NCBI GenBank assembly: GCA_041402005.1
Contig: JAWKTB010000002.1
Coordinates: 521,267 to 585,266, forward strand
Origin: JAJRXR01 sp041402005
Lineage (GTDB): Bacteria > Planctomycetota > Phycisphaerae > Phycisphaerales > UBA1924
Direction of reading: 5' to 3'
Length of the DNA: 64,000 bases
In this document: piece after piece, positions 15,095-24,080 of the stretch
How the letters are laid out: every line of letters begins with the position of its first letter
Position numbering within the stretch: the stretch's first letter is position 1
The notes under the pieces: model-generated
What the model saw: only the letters and a program-made list of their open reading frames with translations
What the model was told of the DNA's origin: nothing
Database searches by the model: none
Position numbers and translations under genes: made by a program

Positions 15095-17524
15095 CTACCC
15101 GATCCGGCGAAGCCGGGCGTACTCGAGCACCAGCGTCTTCTCGCCCACGTGTCGGAAGCGGATCCTGGCCCGGGCGTGCTGGCCCCCGGTGATCGAGAGG
15201 ACCTCGCCCTCGCCGAACTGGGGGTGACGCACGAGGCAGCCCACCGGGAACTCGGCCCGGTACCGGTCGCCGGCGCCCGAGATCGCGCGGCGCTGCTCGC
15301 GGACGGCGTCGAGCTCGCCCGTGATCGCGGCGCCCTCGTCGTAGTCGCGCCCGAAATCGTCGTGCTCGGATTGGTCGGAGACGCGCGTGTGCTCGTGACC
15401 CAGCTCGTCGAGGAATCGCGAGGGGACGGTCCGCTCGGTCGCGCCCCGGATCGTCCGGTACTTGGCGCTGGTGATGAGCAGGCGGCGCATGGCGCGGGTG
15501 ACGCCGACGAAGGCGAGGCGGCGTTCCTCCTCGAGCGCGTCCTCCGACTCGTACGCGCGTGAGTGTGGGAGTGAGCCCTCTTCGAGGCCGATGATCGCGA
15601 CGCCAGGGAACTCGAGGCCCTTGGCCGCGTGGAGTGTCATCAGTGTGACGGCGCCCTGCGCGGGGTCCACCTTGTCCGCGTCGGCGACGAGCGAGACCGA
15701 TTCGAGGTAGGCCCTCAAGATGGCCAGCAGTGGGGGGGTCTGGGCCTCGGCGCCCGCCTGGGCCGCCTCGACCCCCGGGAACGAGGCCGGGTCCGACCCC
15801 GGGTCGTACTCCTCCTCGAACGCCCGCGCGGACGAGACGAGCTCGGCGAGGTTGTCCAGACGCTCCGCGTCCGACTCCAGCCCGCTCGCCAGCGCCTGCT
15901 TCTTGTACGACGCCTCCAGACCGGACTCGGCGATCACGCGCTCGACCAGCTCGTGCAGCGAGCCCGCGACGGACTCGCCCATGAACGAACCCGACCCCGT
16001 CCAGGCATTGACGGTCTCGACGAACCTGGCGATCGCCTTGCGTGAGCGATCGGTCAGGGCGTCAAGCTCGCCCGCGCGGGTCAGCCCCTCCCAGATCGGG
16101 ATCCCCGCGCGGCCCGCGGCGCCCGCGATCGTCTCCAGGCTGGACTTCCCGATGCCGCGCGCCGGTGTGTTGATCACCCGCGTCAGCGAGACGTCGTCGG
16201 CGGGGTTTGCGACGAGGCGCAGGTACGCCAAGGCGTTCTTGACCTCCTCACGCTGGTAAAAAGCAGTCCCCCGGGCGATCACGTACGGGATCGAGGCCTG
16301 GCGGAGCGCCTCCTCCATCACGCGCGACAAGGCGTTGGTGCGGTAGAAGACCGCCATGTCCTTCCATGCCAGGGCGTCCTCCTCCTTGAGCAGACTCAGC
16401 CAGTCGCTGACGAGCTCCGCCTCGTGGCGTTCGTCGCGGCAGAGCGTGACCTCGCACGTCTCGCCCCCCTCCAGGCTCGTGTACAGGTCCTTGTGCTTGC
16501 GGCGCGTGTTGTGGCGGATCAGGGTGTCGGCGACGCCCAGGATGCGATGGGTCGAGCGGAAGTTCTCGCCGAGCGTGATGACCTTCGCGCCCGGGTAGCG
16601 CTCCTCGAACTCGAGGATGTTGGTGATGTCGGCGCCGCGCCAGGCGTAGATCGACTGGTCGGGGTCGCCCACGACGCAGATGTTGGGCGGCGCCAACTCG
16701 GTTTCGCCGGGCAGCGCCCGCCCCTCGCCCGCGAGCAGCGACGCGATGCGGAACTGGGCGTGGTTGGTGTCCTGGTACTCGTCGATGAGGAGGTAGTGCC
16801 AGCGTTCCTGAAGCTCGGCACGGATCTCCTCACGCTCCTCGAGCATCGTCGCGGTGTGCAGGAGGAGGTCGTCGAAGTCAATCGCCCCGGCCTTGCGGAG
16901 TGACGACGCGTATGCCGCGTAGATCTTCGCGAGCTGGGTTGAATAGAAGTCCCGGGCGTCTGCCGCGAACTTCTCGGCGTCCTTCAGCTCGTTCTTCGCG
17001 TTGGAGATCGCCGCCAGCACCGAGCGGGGGGGCCAGTTCGAGCCCGACAAGCCCATGTCCTTGAGGACACGCTTCATCGCCGCCCCCTGGTCGGCGGCGT
17101 CGTAGATCGTGTAGTCCGGCTTGAGCCCCGGGATCTGCGCCCGATCGGCGTACCGCCTGAGCAGGCGGGCGCACAGCGAGTGGAAGGTCGTGATCGTCAG
17201 CCCCCGGGTCCGTCGGTCGGCCCGGGCCTGCTCCTCTCCCGCGTCGGCGCCCAGGACCTGGCGGATGACCCGCAGGCGCATCTCGCTGGCGGCCTTGTTT
17301 GTGAACGTGAGGGCCAGGATCGACCAGGGGGGCGTGCCGAGGCTCAGCAGGTGGGCGATTCGGCGGGTGATCACCCGGGTCTTGCCCGAGCCCGGGCCGG
17401 CGAGGACGAGCACGGGGCCCTCCGTCGTCGTGACGGCCTGCCGCTGCGCGTCGGTCAACCCATCGAGCACGCCCTCCGCCATCGCCGGCGACGCCTCCGC
17501 GTCAGTGGTCATGGATCCGTCCAT
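15095..17524 (-). CDS. uvrD: UvrD/PcrA-type 3'-5' DNA helicase
   Basis: This superfamily 1 helicase acts in nucleotide-excision and mismatch repair and in clearing proteins from DNA. The 809-residue protein has the Q motif LTDAQRQAV, Walker A GPGSGKTRV (Lys48), the DEYQDTN box, the GDPDQSIYAWRGAD motif, the LTLMTLHAAKGLEF block and the FVGVTRA motif. The C-terminal tail ends in a Tudor-like segment (VRHPQFGEGEV) typical of PcrA, which binds RNA polymerase. Possible starts are TTG 17530, ATG 17524 and ATG 17512; none has a strong ribosome site. UvrA and UvrB are encoded elsewhere in the window, so much of the excision pathway is local. Confidence 0.92.
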   Translation of the reverse strand: MDGSMTTDAEASPAMAEGVLDGLTDAQRQAVTTTEGPVLVLAGPGSGKTRVITRRIAHLLSLGTPPWSILALTFTNKAASEMRLRVIRQVLGADAGEEQARADRRTRGLTITTFHSLCARLLRRYADRAQIPGLKPDYTIYDAADQGAAMKRVLKDMGLSGSNWPPRSVLAAISNAKNELKDAEKFAADARDFYSTQLAKIYAAYASSLRKAGAIDFDDLLLHTATMLEEREEIRAELQERWHYLLIDEYQDTNHAQFRIASLLAGEGRALPGETELAPPNICVVGDPDQSIYAWRGADITNILEFEERYPGAKVITLGENFRSTHRILGVADTLIRHNTRRKHKDLYTSLEGGETCEVTLCRDERHEAELVSDWLSLLKEEDALAWKDMAVFYRTNALSRVMEEALRQASIPYVIARGTAFYQREEVKNALAYLRLVANPADDVSLTRVINTPARGIGKSSLETIAGAAGRAGIPIWEGLTRAGELDALTDRSRKAIARFVETVNAWTGSGSFMGESVAGSLHELVERVIAESGLEASYKKQALASGLESDAERLDNLAELVSSARAFEEEYDPGSDPASFPGVEAAQAGAEAQTPPLLAILRAYLESVSLVADADKVDPAQGAVTLMTLHAAKGLEFPGVAIIGLEEGSLPHSRAYESEDALEEERRLAFVGVTRAMRRLLITSAKYRTIRGATERTVPSRFLDELGHEHTRVSDQSEHDDFGRDYDEGAAITGELDAVREQRRAISGAGDRYRAEFPVGCLVRHPQFGEGEVLSITGGQHARARIRFRHVGEKTLVLEYARLRRIG

Positions 17525-17539
17525 CGCCAAGCGTATGAC

Positions 17540-19501
17540 TCACGAGGCGGGCTCGCCGTCCTCGCTCTGGCCGATGTCCTCCCCCTCCTGGCCAGACGGG
17601 CCCGGCTGGCCCGACAGCTCGGGGGGGATCTCGATCGGCGTGCCGACGTGGGGGGTCGTCGCGGCGCGGGTGATGAGCGCGACGTCGTCGGGCAACGCCT
17701 CGGCGACCTGCGTCACCACGTCGCCCTCGATCTTCCGCGCGAACATCGAGCGGCGCGACTTACCCATGATCAGCGTGTCGCACCCGTACGTCACGGTGTA
17801 GTCCAGGATCTCGCCCGTGATGTCGGCGCTCGTCACGTAGATCGGCACAAAGGGCACGCCCGCGGCTTTGGCCAGCAGAGCCGTCGTCCCCAGGGCTTCC
17901 TGCGCGTCCGGGTCCTCCTCGATCCGGGGTACTCGTCCCGGCGCCAGGTCCATGACCCGCAGCGTGCGCACGTAGATCGCAAACAGCGTCCCCTTCCGAC
18001 GACGTGCCAGGTCGACCGCGAACTCGGACTGGTACCGACCTCTCGCCGCCAGCATGATCTTCGGCTTATCAGGGTCGATCGCGAAAGGCTCGGCAGTCTT
18101 GACCTGCCCAAGCCAGCCCTGGATGGGCTCGGGAATGGGCTGAGGGGCGCCGACTGTAATGGCGCGCCGCAAACCACGCAAAGCCAGGACCGAACCGATG
18201 ACGACGGCAGCGAAGATCGTTGCGTTGGGTTTGGCGACGACGATCGTCGCCTCGACTAGGAACATGAAGACGCCCAGGGCCCAGAGGCCCAGACGCGTGA
18301 ACTGCGAGATCGTCAGCTTCATGTTGATGGCACAGGAGAGGACGCTGATGGTGATCGCGCCGACGACGCCCACCGCGTACAGCTCGGCGAGGTGGGCGAC
18401 GTCGCGCTCGATGAGGAGAACGACGACGGAGACAATGATCGCGACGACCAAGGGCAGGCTTGGCACGCCTGAGTAGTTCAGGCGCCGCATTGACCTGGGC
18501 AGCTCCTTGTCCTGGGCCATGGAGTACATGACCGAGACCATGGCCATGACGCCGGTGTTGGCGGCCGAGAGGAGCAGCAGGCCGAAGACCCCGCCACAGA
18601 TGTGCCCGAGGATGCCGCCGAGGTTCGCGCCGAACAAATGCTGGCTGCCCTCGGTGGCCAGGAGCTTCATGGCGGTGTCGCGGTACTCGAGGACGGCCTG
18701 AGAGGGTTCGCCGCCGTGGGCGAGTTGCACGGCGTCCGGCGGGACGTCGGTCATATGCGCCAGTGCCGGTACGCCCGCCAGTGCGAGACCGAAGATCACG
18801 TTGAGGATTGCGACCTCAAGGAGGACGGGCCAGATGGTGCGCTTGGAGGTGCGTGCGACGGGGCGGCGCATGAGGCCGGTCATGTTGGCGACAGCCTCGA
18901 TGCCCGCCAGCGCGAGCAGGATGCGGACGAGCGACTCCCAGCGTTCCCACGGCCCCGATACGGAGGGGTGACCCCAGGAGATCGTGGAAATGCCCTCAGG
19001 GATGTATGGAGCGGCGACGATGAGGACGTAGGTACTGGCGCCGAGGGCGACGAGGGCGATGAAGAGGGCGAATCGCCCGGCACTCTTTGCGCCGAGCCAG
19101 TTGACGATGCCGAGGGCGAAGATGGTGACGACGGCAAGGGGAAGGGCGAACTGCTCGCCGACGCCGAAGTAGTGGAAAGCCTCGATCGCGGAGATCGCGA
19201 TGGTGACGATGTAGTCGCACAGGAGAAGGGTGGCGCCGATGACGGAGAGGAGGGGGCTGAGCTGTCGGGCGGCGGTGTAGGTGCCTCCACCGTCGGGGAA
19301 GCATCGGCAGATAACTGTGTACGCCCACGCGACAGCGGCCATGATGAGGCCCATCGCGACGAGGTACATGACGCTGGCGTGCCCCGTGTAGAAGAAGGCG
19401 AGGCCCAGGACGTACAGGCGGCTGGTCCCCCAGTCGCCATAGAGCAGGGGCCCCGCGTGGAACCACTTGAGCGTGCGCGGCCTGCTTTCGGTGACGAGCA
19501 T
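17540..19501 (-). CDS. APC-family amino-acid permease fused to a UspA domain
   Basis: This 653-residue protein has an amino acid-polyamine-organocation transporter domain with about twelve helices (residues 10-450), including a GGGTYTAARQLSP segment typical of the family. A soluble C-terminal domain near 480-650 follows. It carries the universal stress protein signature (IMLAARGRYQSEFAV start, LIMGKSRRSMFARKIEGDV nucleotide-binding loop). Such fusions are known in planctomycetes and actinobacteria; the Usp part probably senses ATP or stress and gates transport (inference). The frame stays open upstream to 20404, but only as antisense of the kinase gene, so ATG 19501 is the real start. It is divergent from the kinase across a 183-base gap. 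Confidence 0.85.
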   Translation of the reverse strand: MLVTESRPRTLKWFHAGPLLYGDWGTSRLYVLGLAFFYTGHASVMYLVAMGLIMAAVAWAYTVICRCFPDGGGTYTAARQLSPLLSVIGATLLLCDYIVTIAISAIEAFHYFGVGEQFALPLAVVTIFALGIVNWLGAKSAGRFALFIALVALGASTYVLIVAAPYIPEGISTISWGHPSVSGPWERWESLVRILLALAGIEAVANMTGLMRRPVARTSKRTIWPVLLEVAILNVIFGLALAGVPALAHMTDVPPDAVQLAHGGEPSQAVLEYRDTAMKLLATEGSQHLFGANLGGILGHICGGVFGLLLLSAANTGVMAMVSVMYSMAQDKELPRSMRRLNYSGVPSLPLVVAIIVSVVVLLIERDVAHLAELYAVGVVGAITISVLSCAINMKLTISQFTRLGLWALGVFMFLVEATIVVAKPNATIFAAVVIGSVLALRGLRRAITVGAPQPIPEPIQGWLGQVKTAEPFAIDPDKPKIMLAARGRYQSEFAVDLARRRKGTLFAIYVRTLRVMDLAPGRVPRIEEDPDAQEALGTTALLAKAAGVPFVPIYVTSADITGEILDYTVTYGCDTLIMGKSRRSMFARKIEGDVVTQVAEALPDDVALITRAATTPHVGTPIEIPPELSGQPGPSGQEGEDIGQSEDGEPAS

Positions 19502-19684
19502 TCTGCCGATCCCGGGCTGAATCGGGCCGTCCTGGCCCGGAGAGTCGGGAAGCCTACACGGATGGGCCCCTGGCCGCGAGTTCTCGGTCGGTCCCCTCGC
19601 GCGCGTAGACTCTCCATTCGTTTGACAGCCTCCCGGGGCGGATCTAGCTTGCCCCGGCGACCGAATCGGATCCCAGAGTTCGAC

Positions 19685-21064
19685 ATGGGCGACGATCCCC
19701 GAGAGACGGACCCAAACAAGACGGCCCCGATCGCCGACCCGTCGGCGGGGGACGCCGATGCGCCCACGACCGTCGAGGAGGCCGAGCGCAAACTCCAGGA
19801 GGCCGCCAAGAGCGGGACCAACCTGGACACGCTCGTCGGGCGCCTCGTCGTCGAGCAGGGCCTGGCGACCTCCGACGAGGTGAAGCACTGCCTCGAGATC
19901 CGACGCCAGAGCGAGGAGGACGAGTCCAACAAGTCGCTGATGGCGCTGCTCGTCGAGCGGGACTACGTCACCAAGCGTCAGCTCACGCGACTGCGCGAGA
20001 TCCTCGAGGCCGAGCGCCAGGGGCAGAAGATCCCCGGGTACAAGATCCTGGGCGAGCTCGGCGCGGGCGCGATGGCCAAGGTCTACAAGGCCAAGCAGCT
20101 CAGCCTGAACCGGGACGTCGCGATCAAGGTCCTGCCCAAGAAGTACTCGCAGAACGCGCAGTTCATCGAGCGGTTCTACGCCGAGGGACGGGCCGCCGCC
20201 CAGCTCAACCATCCCAACATCGTGCAGGCGTTCGACGTGGGCAGCGCCGGGGACACCTACTTCTTCGTGATGGAGTACGTCGCCGGGCGAACCGTCCACG
20301 ACGACATCCAGGAGCACAAGCGGTACTCCGAGCGGGAGGCCGTCGACATCATCATCCAGGTCGCCGAGGCGCTGGAGCACGCCCACGCCAAGGGCCTGAT
20401 CCACCGGGACGTCAAGCCCAAGAACATCATGATCACCCGCGAGGGGGTGGTGAAGCTGGCGGACATGGGCCTGGCGCGGGCGGTGTCGGACGTGGAGGCC
20501 GCCGAGGCGGAGAAGGGCAAGGCGTTCGGGACGCCGTACTACATCTCACCCGAGCAGATCCGGGGCGAGATCAACATCGGGCCGCCCGCGGACGTCTACT
20601 CGCTGGGGGCGACGCTCTACCACATGGTGACGGGGTCGGTGCCCTACGAGGGGAAGAACCCCTCGGCGGTGATGCACAAGCACCTGAAGGGGGAGCTGGT
20701 GCCGCCGGACCACGTGAACCCGAAGCTGAGCGCCGGAATCGCCGAGGTCGTCGAGATGATGATGGCCCGGAACCCGAAGAAGCGGTACCAGACCGCGACA
20801 GACCTCCTGGTGGACCTGCGGGCGATCAAGAAGGGGGAGCAGCCGCCGATCGCGCACAAGGAAGTGCTGGCGGCGGACGAGTTGGCGTCGCTGGCCGCCG
20901 CCGAGGCCGCCGCCGCGATCGAGGGGATCCCGGAGGACACCTCGCGGGAGGGCGGGCGTCCGATCGGGGAGATCCTGCTCTCGCCTCCTTACCTGATCCT
21001 GCTGGCCTTGCTGGCGCTCAGCGCGATCCTGAACGTGTTCTTGTTCGCGTTCTACAGCCACTGA
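19685..21064 (+). CDS. Membrane-anchored Ser/Thr protein kinase (Hanks type)
   Basis: This is a 459-residue kinase. The N-terminal 115 residues form a helical region (LVVEQGLATSDEVKHCLEI and LVERDYVTKRQLTRLREIL) resembling the paired-helix domain at the start of many planctomycete kinases. The kinase domain starts near 118 with the Gly loop GELGAGAMAKVY. VAIKV follows with the ATP lysine, then HRDVKPKN (Asp242), DMG in place of DFG, and TPYYISPEQ. One helix at about 432-455 ends the protein, so the kinase domain is cytoplasmic with almost nothing outside. The DMG variant still keeps the metal-binding Asp, so activity is likely. The substrate is unknown. No ribosome site is evident before ATG 19685. 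Confidence 0.9.
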   Translation: MGDDPRETDPNKTAPIADPSAGDADAPTTVEEAERKLQEAAKSGTNLDTLVGRLVVEQGLATSDEVKHCLEIRRQSEEDESNKSLMALLVERDYVTKRQLTRLREILEAERQGQKIPGYKILGELGAGAMAKVYKAKQLSLNRDVAIKVLPKKYSQNAQFIERFYAEGRAAAQLNHPNIVQAFDVGSAGDTYFFVMEYVAGRTVHDDIQEHKRYSEREAVDIIIQVAEALEHAHAKGLIHRDVKPKNIMITREGVVKLADMGLARAVSDVEAAEAEKGKAFGTPYYISPEQIRGEINIGPPADVYSLGATLYHMVTGSVPYEGKNPSAVMHKHLKGELVPPDHVNPKLSAGIAEVVEMMMARNPKKRYQTATDLLVDLRAIKKGEQPPIAHKEVLAADELASLAAAEAAAAIEGIPEDTSREGGRPIGEILLSPPYLILLALLALSAILNVFLFAFYSH

Positions 21065-21403
21065 TCCCCCGATGAACCCGGTTTCACGCACGATGGGGGC
21101 TCGCAGCCCGGGTGGCTCCCGGGACGCCGGGCTTGCCTTGGGGGCGCCGGGGCGGTTGAATAGGAAGGAGCCCCGTGGCGGTCGCCCCGGGGAGGCCTCC
21201 AAGGGAGTACGCCCGATGGGCGAGCAGACGGCACGCAGCATGGAGCATGGAGACCCGGGCGCCCGCCCGGTGTTCGTCCAGATGCGCTCATGAGGCGGCG
21301 GCGTCCCCGACGGGGCGAAAACTCTGGTTCGATTTCTGCCGATCAGCCATCCCGGCATGTGTCCGGGCGGGGGTTGATCGTGCATCCCGAGAGGAGCTGA
21401 CAC
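21065..21403 (+). other. Leader region upstream of infC
   Basis: These 339 bases between the kinase and infC hold no convincing gene; a 73-codon frame at 21072 has atypical composition. A possible sigma70-like promoter is TTGCCT at 21133-21138, 17 bases, then TTGAAT at 21156-21161, which would give a leader of about 235 bases. GC-rich inverted segments at 21100-21220 could fold strongly. Leader control of infC operons is known in other bacteria, but the usual rpmI and rplT genes do not follow here. Confidence 0.35.
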
Positions 21404-21406
21404 ATC
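21391..21406 (+). promoter_or_regulatory. Ribosome site and probable AUC start codon of infC
   Basis: GAGGAG at 21391-21396 is followed after seven bases by ATC at 21404, in frame with infC. No ribosome site precedes the first ATG at 21464. E. coli infC starts at AUU, and IF3 represses translation from such rare starts, so an AUC start here would imply the same autoregulation. Confidence 0.7.
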
Positions 21407-22189
21407 GCACGCAGAAGGTTTCTCCGCCCGACGACCCCGATCCGCCGCACGCGGGTCAACCACATGATCCGGATCTCGCCGATCCGCCTGATCGACGAGG
21501 ACAACGAGCAGGTTGGCGTGGTCGAGACGGCCGACGCCCTCCGGCGCGCGCAGGAAGCGGGCCTCGACCTGGTCGAGGTCGTGCCCGACTCGCGCCCGCC
21601 GGTCTGCAAGATCATGGACTACGGGAAGTACAAGTACGACCTCTCCAAGAAGGAGCAGAAGTCGCGGGCGTCGTCCAAGTCCACCGAGCTGAAGGAGATC
21701 CGTCTCGGGCGTTCGATCAAGATCGACCCGCACGACGTGCAGATCCGGGTGGACCAGTCCCGCCGCTTCCTCATGGCGGGGCACAAGGTGCAGCTCACCC
21801 AGCGGTTCCGCGGGCGCGAGATGGCCCACAAGGAGCTGGGCCTGGAGCGACTGCACAAGATCTGCGTGGACCTGTCGGACATCGCGAAGGTGGAGATGGC
21901 GCCCCGCTGGATGGGGCGCCAGGCGAGCATCGTCCTCGCCCCCGACAAGGCGAAGATCGAGGCCCTCAAGCGCAAGCTCGAGAAGGAGGGCAAGGCGCAC
22001 AAGGACGAGGACCTTGAGGCCCTGGAGGCCCAGGTCGAGAAGCAGAACATCGAGGCCGGCGGCGACGACGACCACGACGACCACGACGACCGCCCGACCG
22101 GTGTCGGCACGAAGCGCGGCAAGGGCCCCGCCGACCAGCGTGCCGTCAACCCGATCGACTCGGAGATGGAAGAGCTGCTCGGGGGCTGA
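21404..22189 (+). CDS. infC: Translation initiation factor IF-3
   Basis: IF-3 binds the 30S subunit, keeps it free of 50S and checks the start codon. The N-domain carries ISPIRLIDEDNEQVGVV, then the linker VCKIMDYGKYKYD, and the C-domain holds KEIRLGRSIKIDPHDVQIRV. Starting at ATC 21404 gives 261 residues and recovers the conserved RTRVN segment (about residues 15-19), which aligns with the RIN region of the E. coli protein. The ATG at 21464 would cut it off. The last 50 residues form an extension with an Asp/His run and a basic patch not found in E. coli IF-3. The rpmI and rplT genes that usually follow are absent. Convergent with the ABC permease across a heptamer repeat. Confidence 0.9.
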   Translation: MARRRFLRPTTPIRRTRVNHMIRISPIRLIDEDNEQVGVVETADALRRAQEAGLDLVEVVPDSRPPVCKIMDYGKYKYDLSKKEQKSRASSKSTELKEIRLGRSIKIDPHDVQIRVDQSRRFLMAGHKVQLTQRFRGREMAHKELGLERLHKICVDLSDIAKVEMAPRWMGRQASIVLAPDKAKIEALKRKLEKEGKAHKDEDLEALEAQVEKQNIEAGGDDDHDDHDDRPTGVGTKRGKGPADQRAVNPIDSEMEELLGG

Positions 22190-22193
22190 GTCG

Positions 22194-22298
22194 GATTCTC
22201 AGATTGCAAATTGCCAGATAGCAGATAGCAGATCAGGAGAGCTGTGTGGGGGGCGCAGCCCGACGCGTCCTATCTGCCATCTGCTATCTGGCCATCTC
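22194..22298. repeat. Inverted array of 7-base repeats between convergent genes
   Basis: Left arm 22194-22235 is made of six heptamers (two are CAGATAG, others AGATTGC, AAATTGC and variants). Right arm 22271-22298 has four heptamers of the opposite sense (TATCTGC, CATCTGC, TATCTGG, CCATCTC). The loop is about 35 bases. It fills the gap between the 3' ends of infC and the ABC permease and touches the permease stop codon, so it could act as a two-way terminator. Same design as 11041-11219 but a different heptamer. Confidence 0.85.
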
Positions 22299-23628
22299 AA
22301 TCATGCCGTAGCGCCACGATCGGGTCTTGGGCCGCCGCCTTGCGCGCGGGGTAGATCCCGAAGACCAGCCCCGTCGCCGCCGCGACCAGGAAGGCGACCA
22401 CGACCGACCAGAGCGAGACCAGGGTCGGCAGGCTCGCATCCGCCGGGAAGTGCTTGCCGATGATCGGCGCCTGGGGCAGCAGGGGCACCAGCACGTTGAG
22501 CCCGACGCTGAGCGCCAGGCCCAGGACGACCCCGATCAGCCCGCCGATAGAACTAAGTACGCCCGTCTCGACGAGGAACTGGGCGATGATGTGCCGGCGT
22601 GTGGCGCCGAGGGCGCGCCGGATCCCGATCTCGCGGGTCCGCTCGGTGACGGTCGCGAGCATGATGTTCATGATGCCGATGCCGCCGACGAGGAGGCTGA
22701 TCGCGGCGATCGCCCCCGAGATCCACTGACCGGTCAGGGCCTCCTTGCGGGCGGTCTCGAGCAGCTCGTAGGGCACGATCATGCTCAGATCCTCGAGCCC
22801 CGGGTGACGCTGCTCCAGGATCCGGCGCAGGCGGGCCGCGTCGAGGATCACGCGCTCGCGCGTCGGCGCGACGAGGTAGATCTCCGAGACCTGCACCTCC
22901 GCCGCAGAAAACGACCCGCTCTGGCGACGGATGACCGTGTCCCCGAAGACCGACCTGGCGGTCGTGATCGGGAAGTGGATGTCGAGGTTGATGTCTCGCC
23001 CGACGCGCGTCGCGCCGGCGCCCCCGGACAGCCCGACGGGCGCCAGCACGCCGACGACTTCCAGGGGCGTCTCGTCCACGCGGATCGTCTCGCCGATCGG
23101 GTCCTCGAGGAAGAACATCTCCTTGGCGACCTCTGACCCGATCACGCAGACGAGCGCCCGAGCCTCCATGTCCTGATCGTTGAGGTAACGCCCGCTCGAG
23201 AGCGTGAGGCGGGCCGCGTCCAGAAGCTGGGGCGTCGTGCCGATGGCCTGTGACACCTGACGCTTCTGCTCGCGGAGGACCTGCTCGCCGACCTCCTTCA
23301 AGGGCACGATCGCCTCGGCGTCGGGGAAGAACGCCTGGATGACGCGCTCGTCCTCGCGCGTCAGCCCGTAGCTCAGGATCCGCGAACGCTGCTGGCCGCC
23401 GGATACGTCCTGGCTCTCGGGCGGCCGCTGCGAGCGGACGATGATGTTCTTGGCGCCAAGGCGTTCGATCTGGGCCAGCGCCTCGGCGGTCGAGCCCTCG
23501 CCGATCGAGACCATCGTGATGACGGCGGCAACGCCGAAGATGATGCCCATCGCGGTCAGGATGCTGCGGAGCATTGCCAGCCGCAGGTTGGCCAGGCCGA
23601 GCTTGATGGTCTCGATGAGGAACGTCAC
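22297..23628 (-). CDS. MacB/FtsX-type ABC transporter permease
   Basis: This 443-residue protein has a first helix at about 20-45 (LTAMGIIFGVAAVITMVSIG), a large periplasmic MacB-like domain, and three C-terminal helices near 310-335, 360-385 and 405-430. The last set includes the family block GIGIMNIMLATVTERTREIG and RALGATRRHI. Such permeases do not move substrate through a channel; they couple ATP hydrolysis in the cytoplasm to work in the periplasm, such as lipoprotein or peptide export. No ATPase partner is adjacent. The frame remains open upstream to 23805, but GTG 23628, just before the first cytoplasmic helix, gives the normal family N-terminus. Confidence 0.85.
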   Translation of the reverse strand: MTFLIETIKLGLANLRLAMLRSILTAMGIIFGVAAVITMVSIGEGSTAEALAQIERLGAKNIIVRSQRPPESQDVSGGQQRSRILSYGLTREDERVIQAFFPDAEAIVPLKEVGEQVLREQKRQVSQAIGTTPQLLDAARLTLSSGRYLNDQDMEARALVCVIGSEVAKEMFFLEDPIGETIRVDETPLEVVGVLAPVGLSGGAGATRVGRDINLDIHFPITTARSVFGDTVIRRQSGSFSAAEVQVSEIYLVAPTRERVILDAARLRRILEQRHPGLEDLSMIVPYELLETARKEALTGQWISGAIAAISLLVGGIGIMNIMLATVTERTREIGIRRALGATRRHIIAQFLVETGVLSSIGGLIGVVLGLALSVGLNVLVPLLPQAPIIGKHFPADASLPTLVSLWSVVVAFLVAAATGLVFGIYPARKAAAQDPIVALRHD

Positions 23629-23651
23629 GAAGAGACCCCGAAAAAAATCAA

Positions 23652-24041
23652 GTGAATGGGGGAGGGCGTCACGCCCCGCGATTTTCAAGGCCGTCGGGCG
23701 TAGGCCGTCGATACACCTGGACCTTGAGATCGTACCGCCCCCATCTGGACGAGGTGGCACGCGTGGACGTCGGCGCCGAGACCGAGACCCCCGGCGGCTG
23801 GGCATACGAGGTCCAGATCGTCTGGCCCGACGGCGTGCGGACCGAGCACACGATCACGCTGTCGTGGGCCGACCACGACCACATCTGCGCCGGGGCGGTC
23901 CCGCCGAGCAAGGTGGTGGAGATCATGGTGGAGGTGCTCAGGCGGGAGCTGGACGCCGAGCACGTCCCGCCGCGCCTCGACGCCTCGATCGCCCGGCGGG
24001 TGATCCCGGACCTGGACGAGCGGATCAGGGCGCGGCTGTAG
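23652..24041 (+). CDS. Small conserved-looking hypothetical protein
   Basis: A protein of up to 129 residues with a balanced, globular composition from residue 20 on (TWTLRSYRPHLDE ... IVWPDGVRTEHTITLSW). It has a mixed strand and helix pattern and ends in a long helix with ELDAEHVPPRLDASIARRV. No membrane segment, signal or known motif is seen. The first 18 residues overlap the promoter space of the divergent permease, so the true start may be a later GTG. Function unknown. Confidence 0.5.
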   Translation: MNGGGRHAPRFSRPSGVGRRYTWTLRSYRPHLDEVARVDVGAETETPGGWAYEVQIVWPDGVRTEHTITLSWADHDHICAGAVPPSKVVEIMVEVLRRELDAEHVPPRLDASIARRVIPDLDERIRARL

Positions 24042-24080
24042 GCGGATCAGCTCGGTTCCAACTGTCGTATCTTCGATCGT

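Noticed and set aside
21072..21293. A 73-codon frame in the infC leader as a leader peptide
   Set aside because: No ribosome site, no regulatory codon run, and unusual Gly/Arg/Pro composition.
21310..21350. GGTTCGATTTC resembling the T-arm of a tRNA
   Set aside because: Flanking bases do not form a T-stem or acceptor stem, and no anticodon arm is present.
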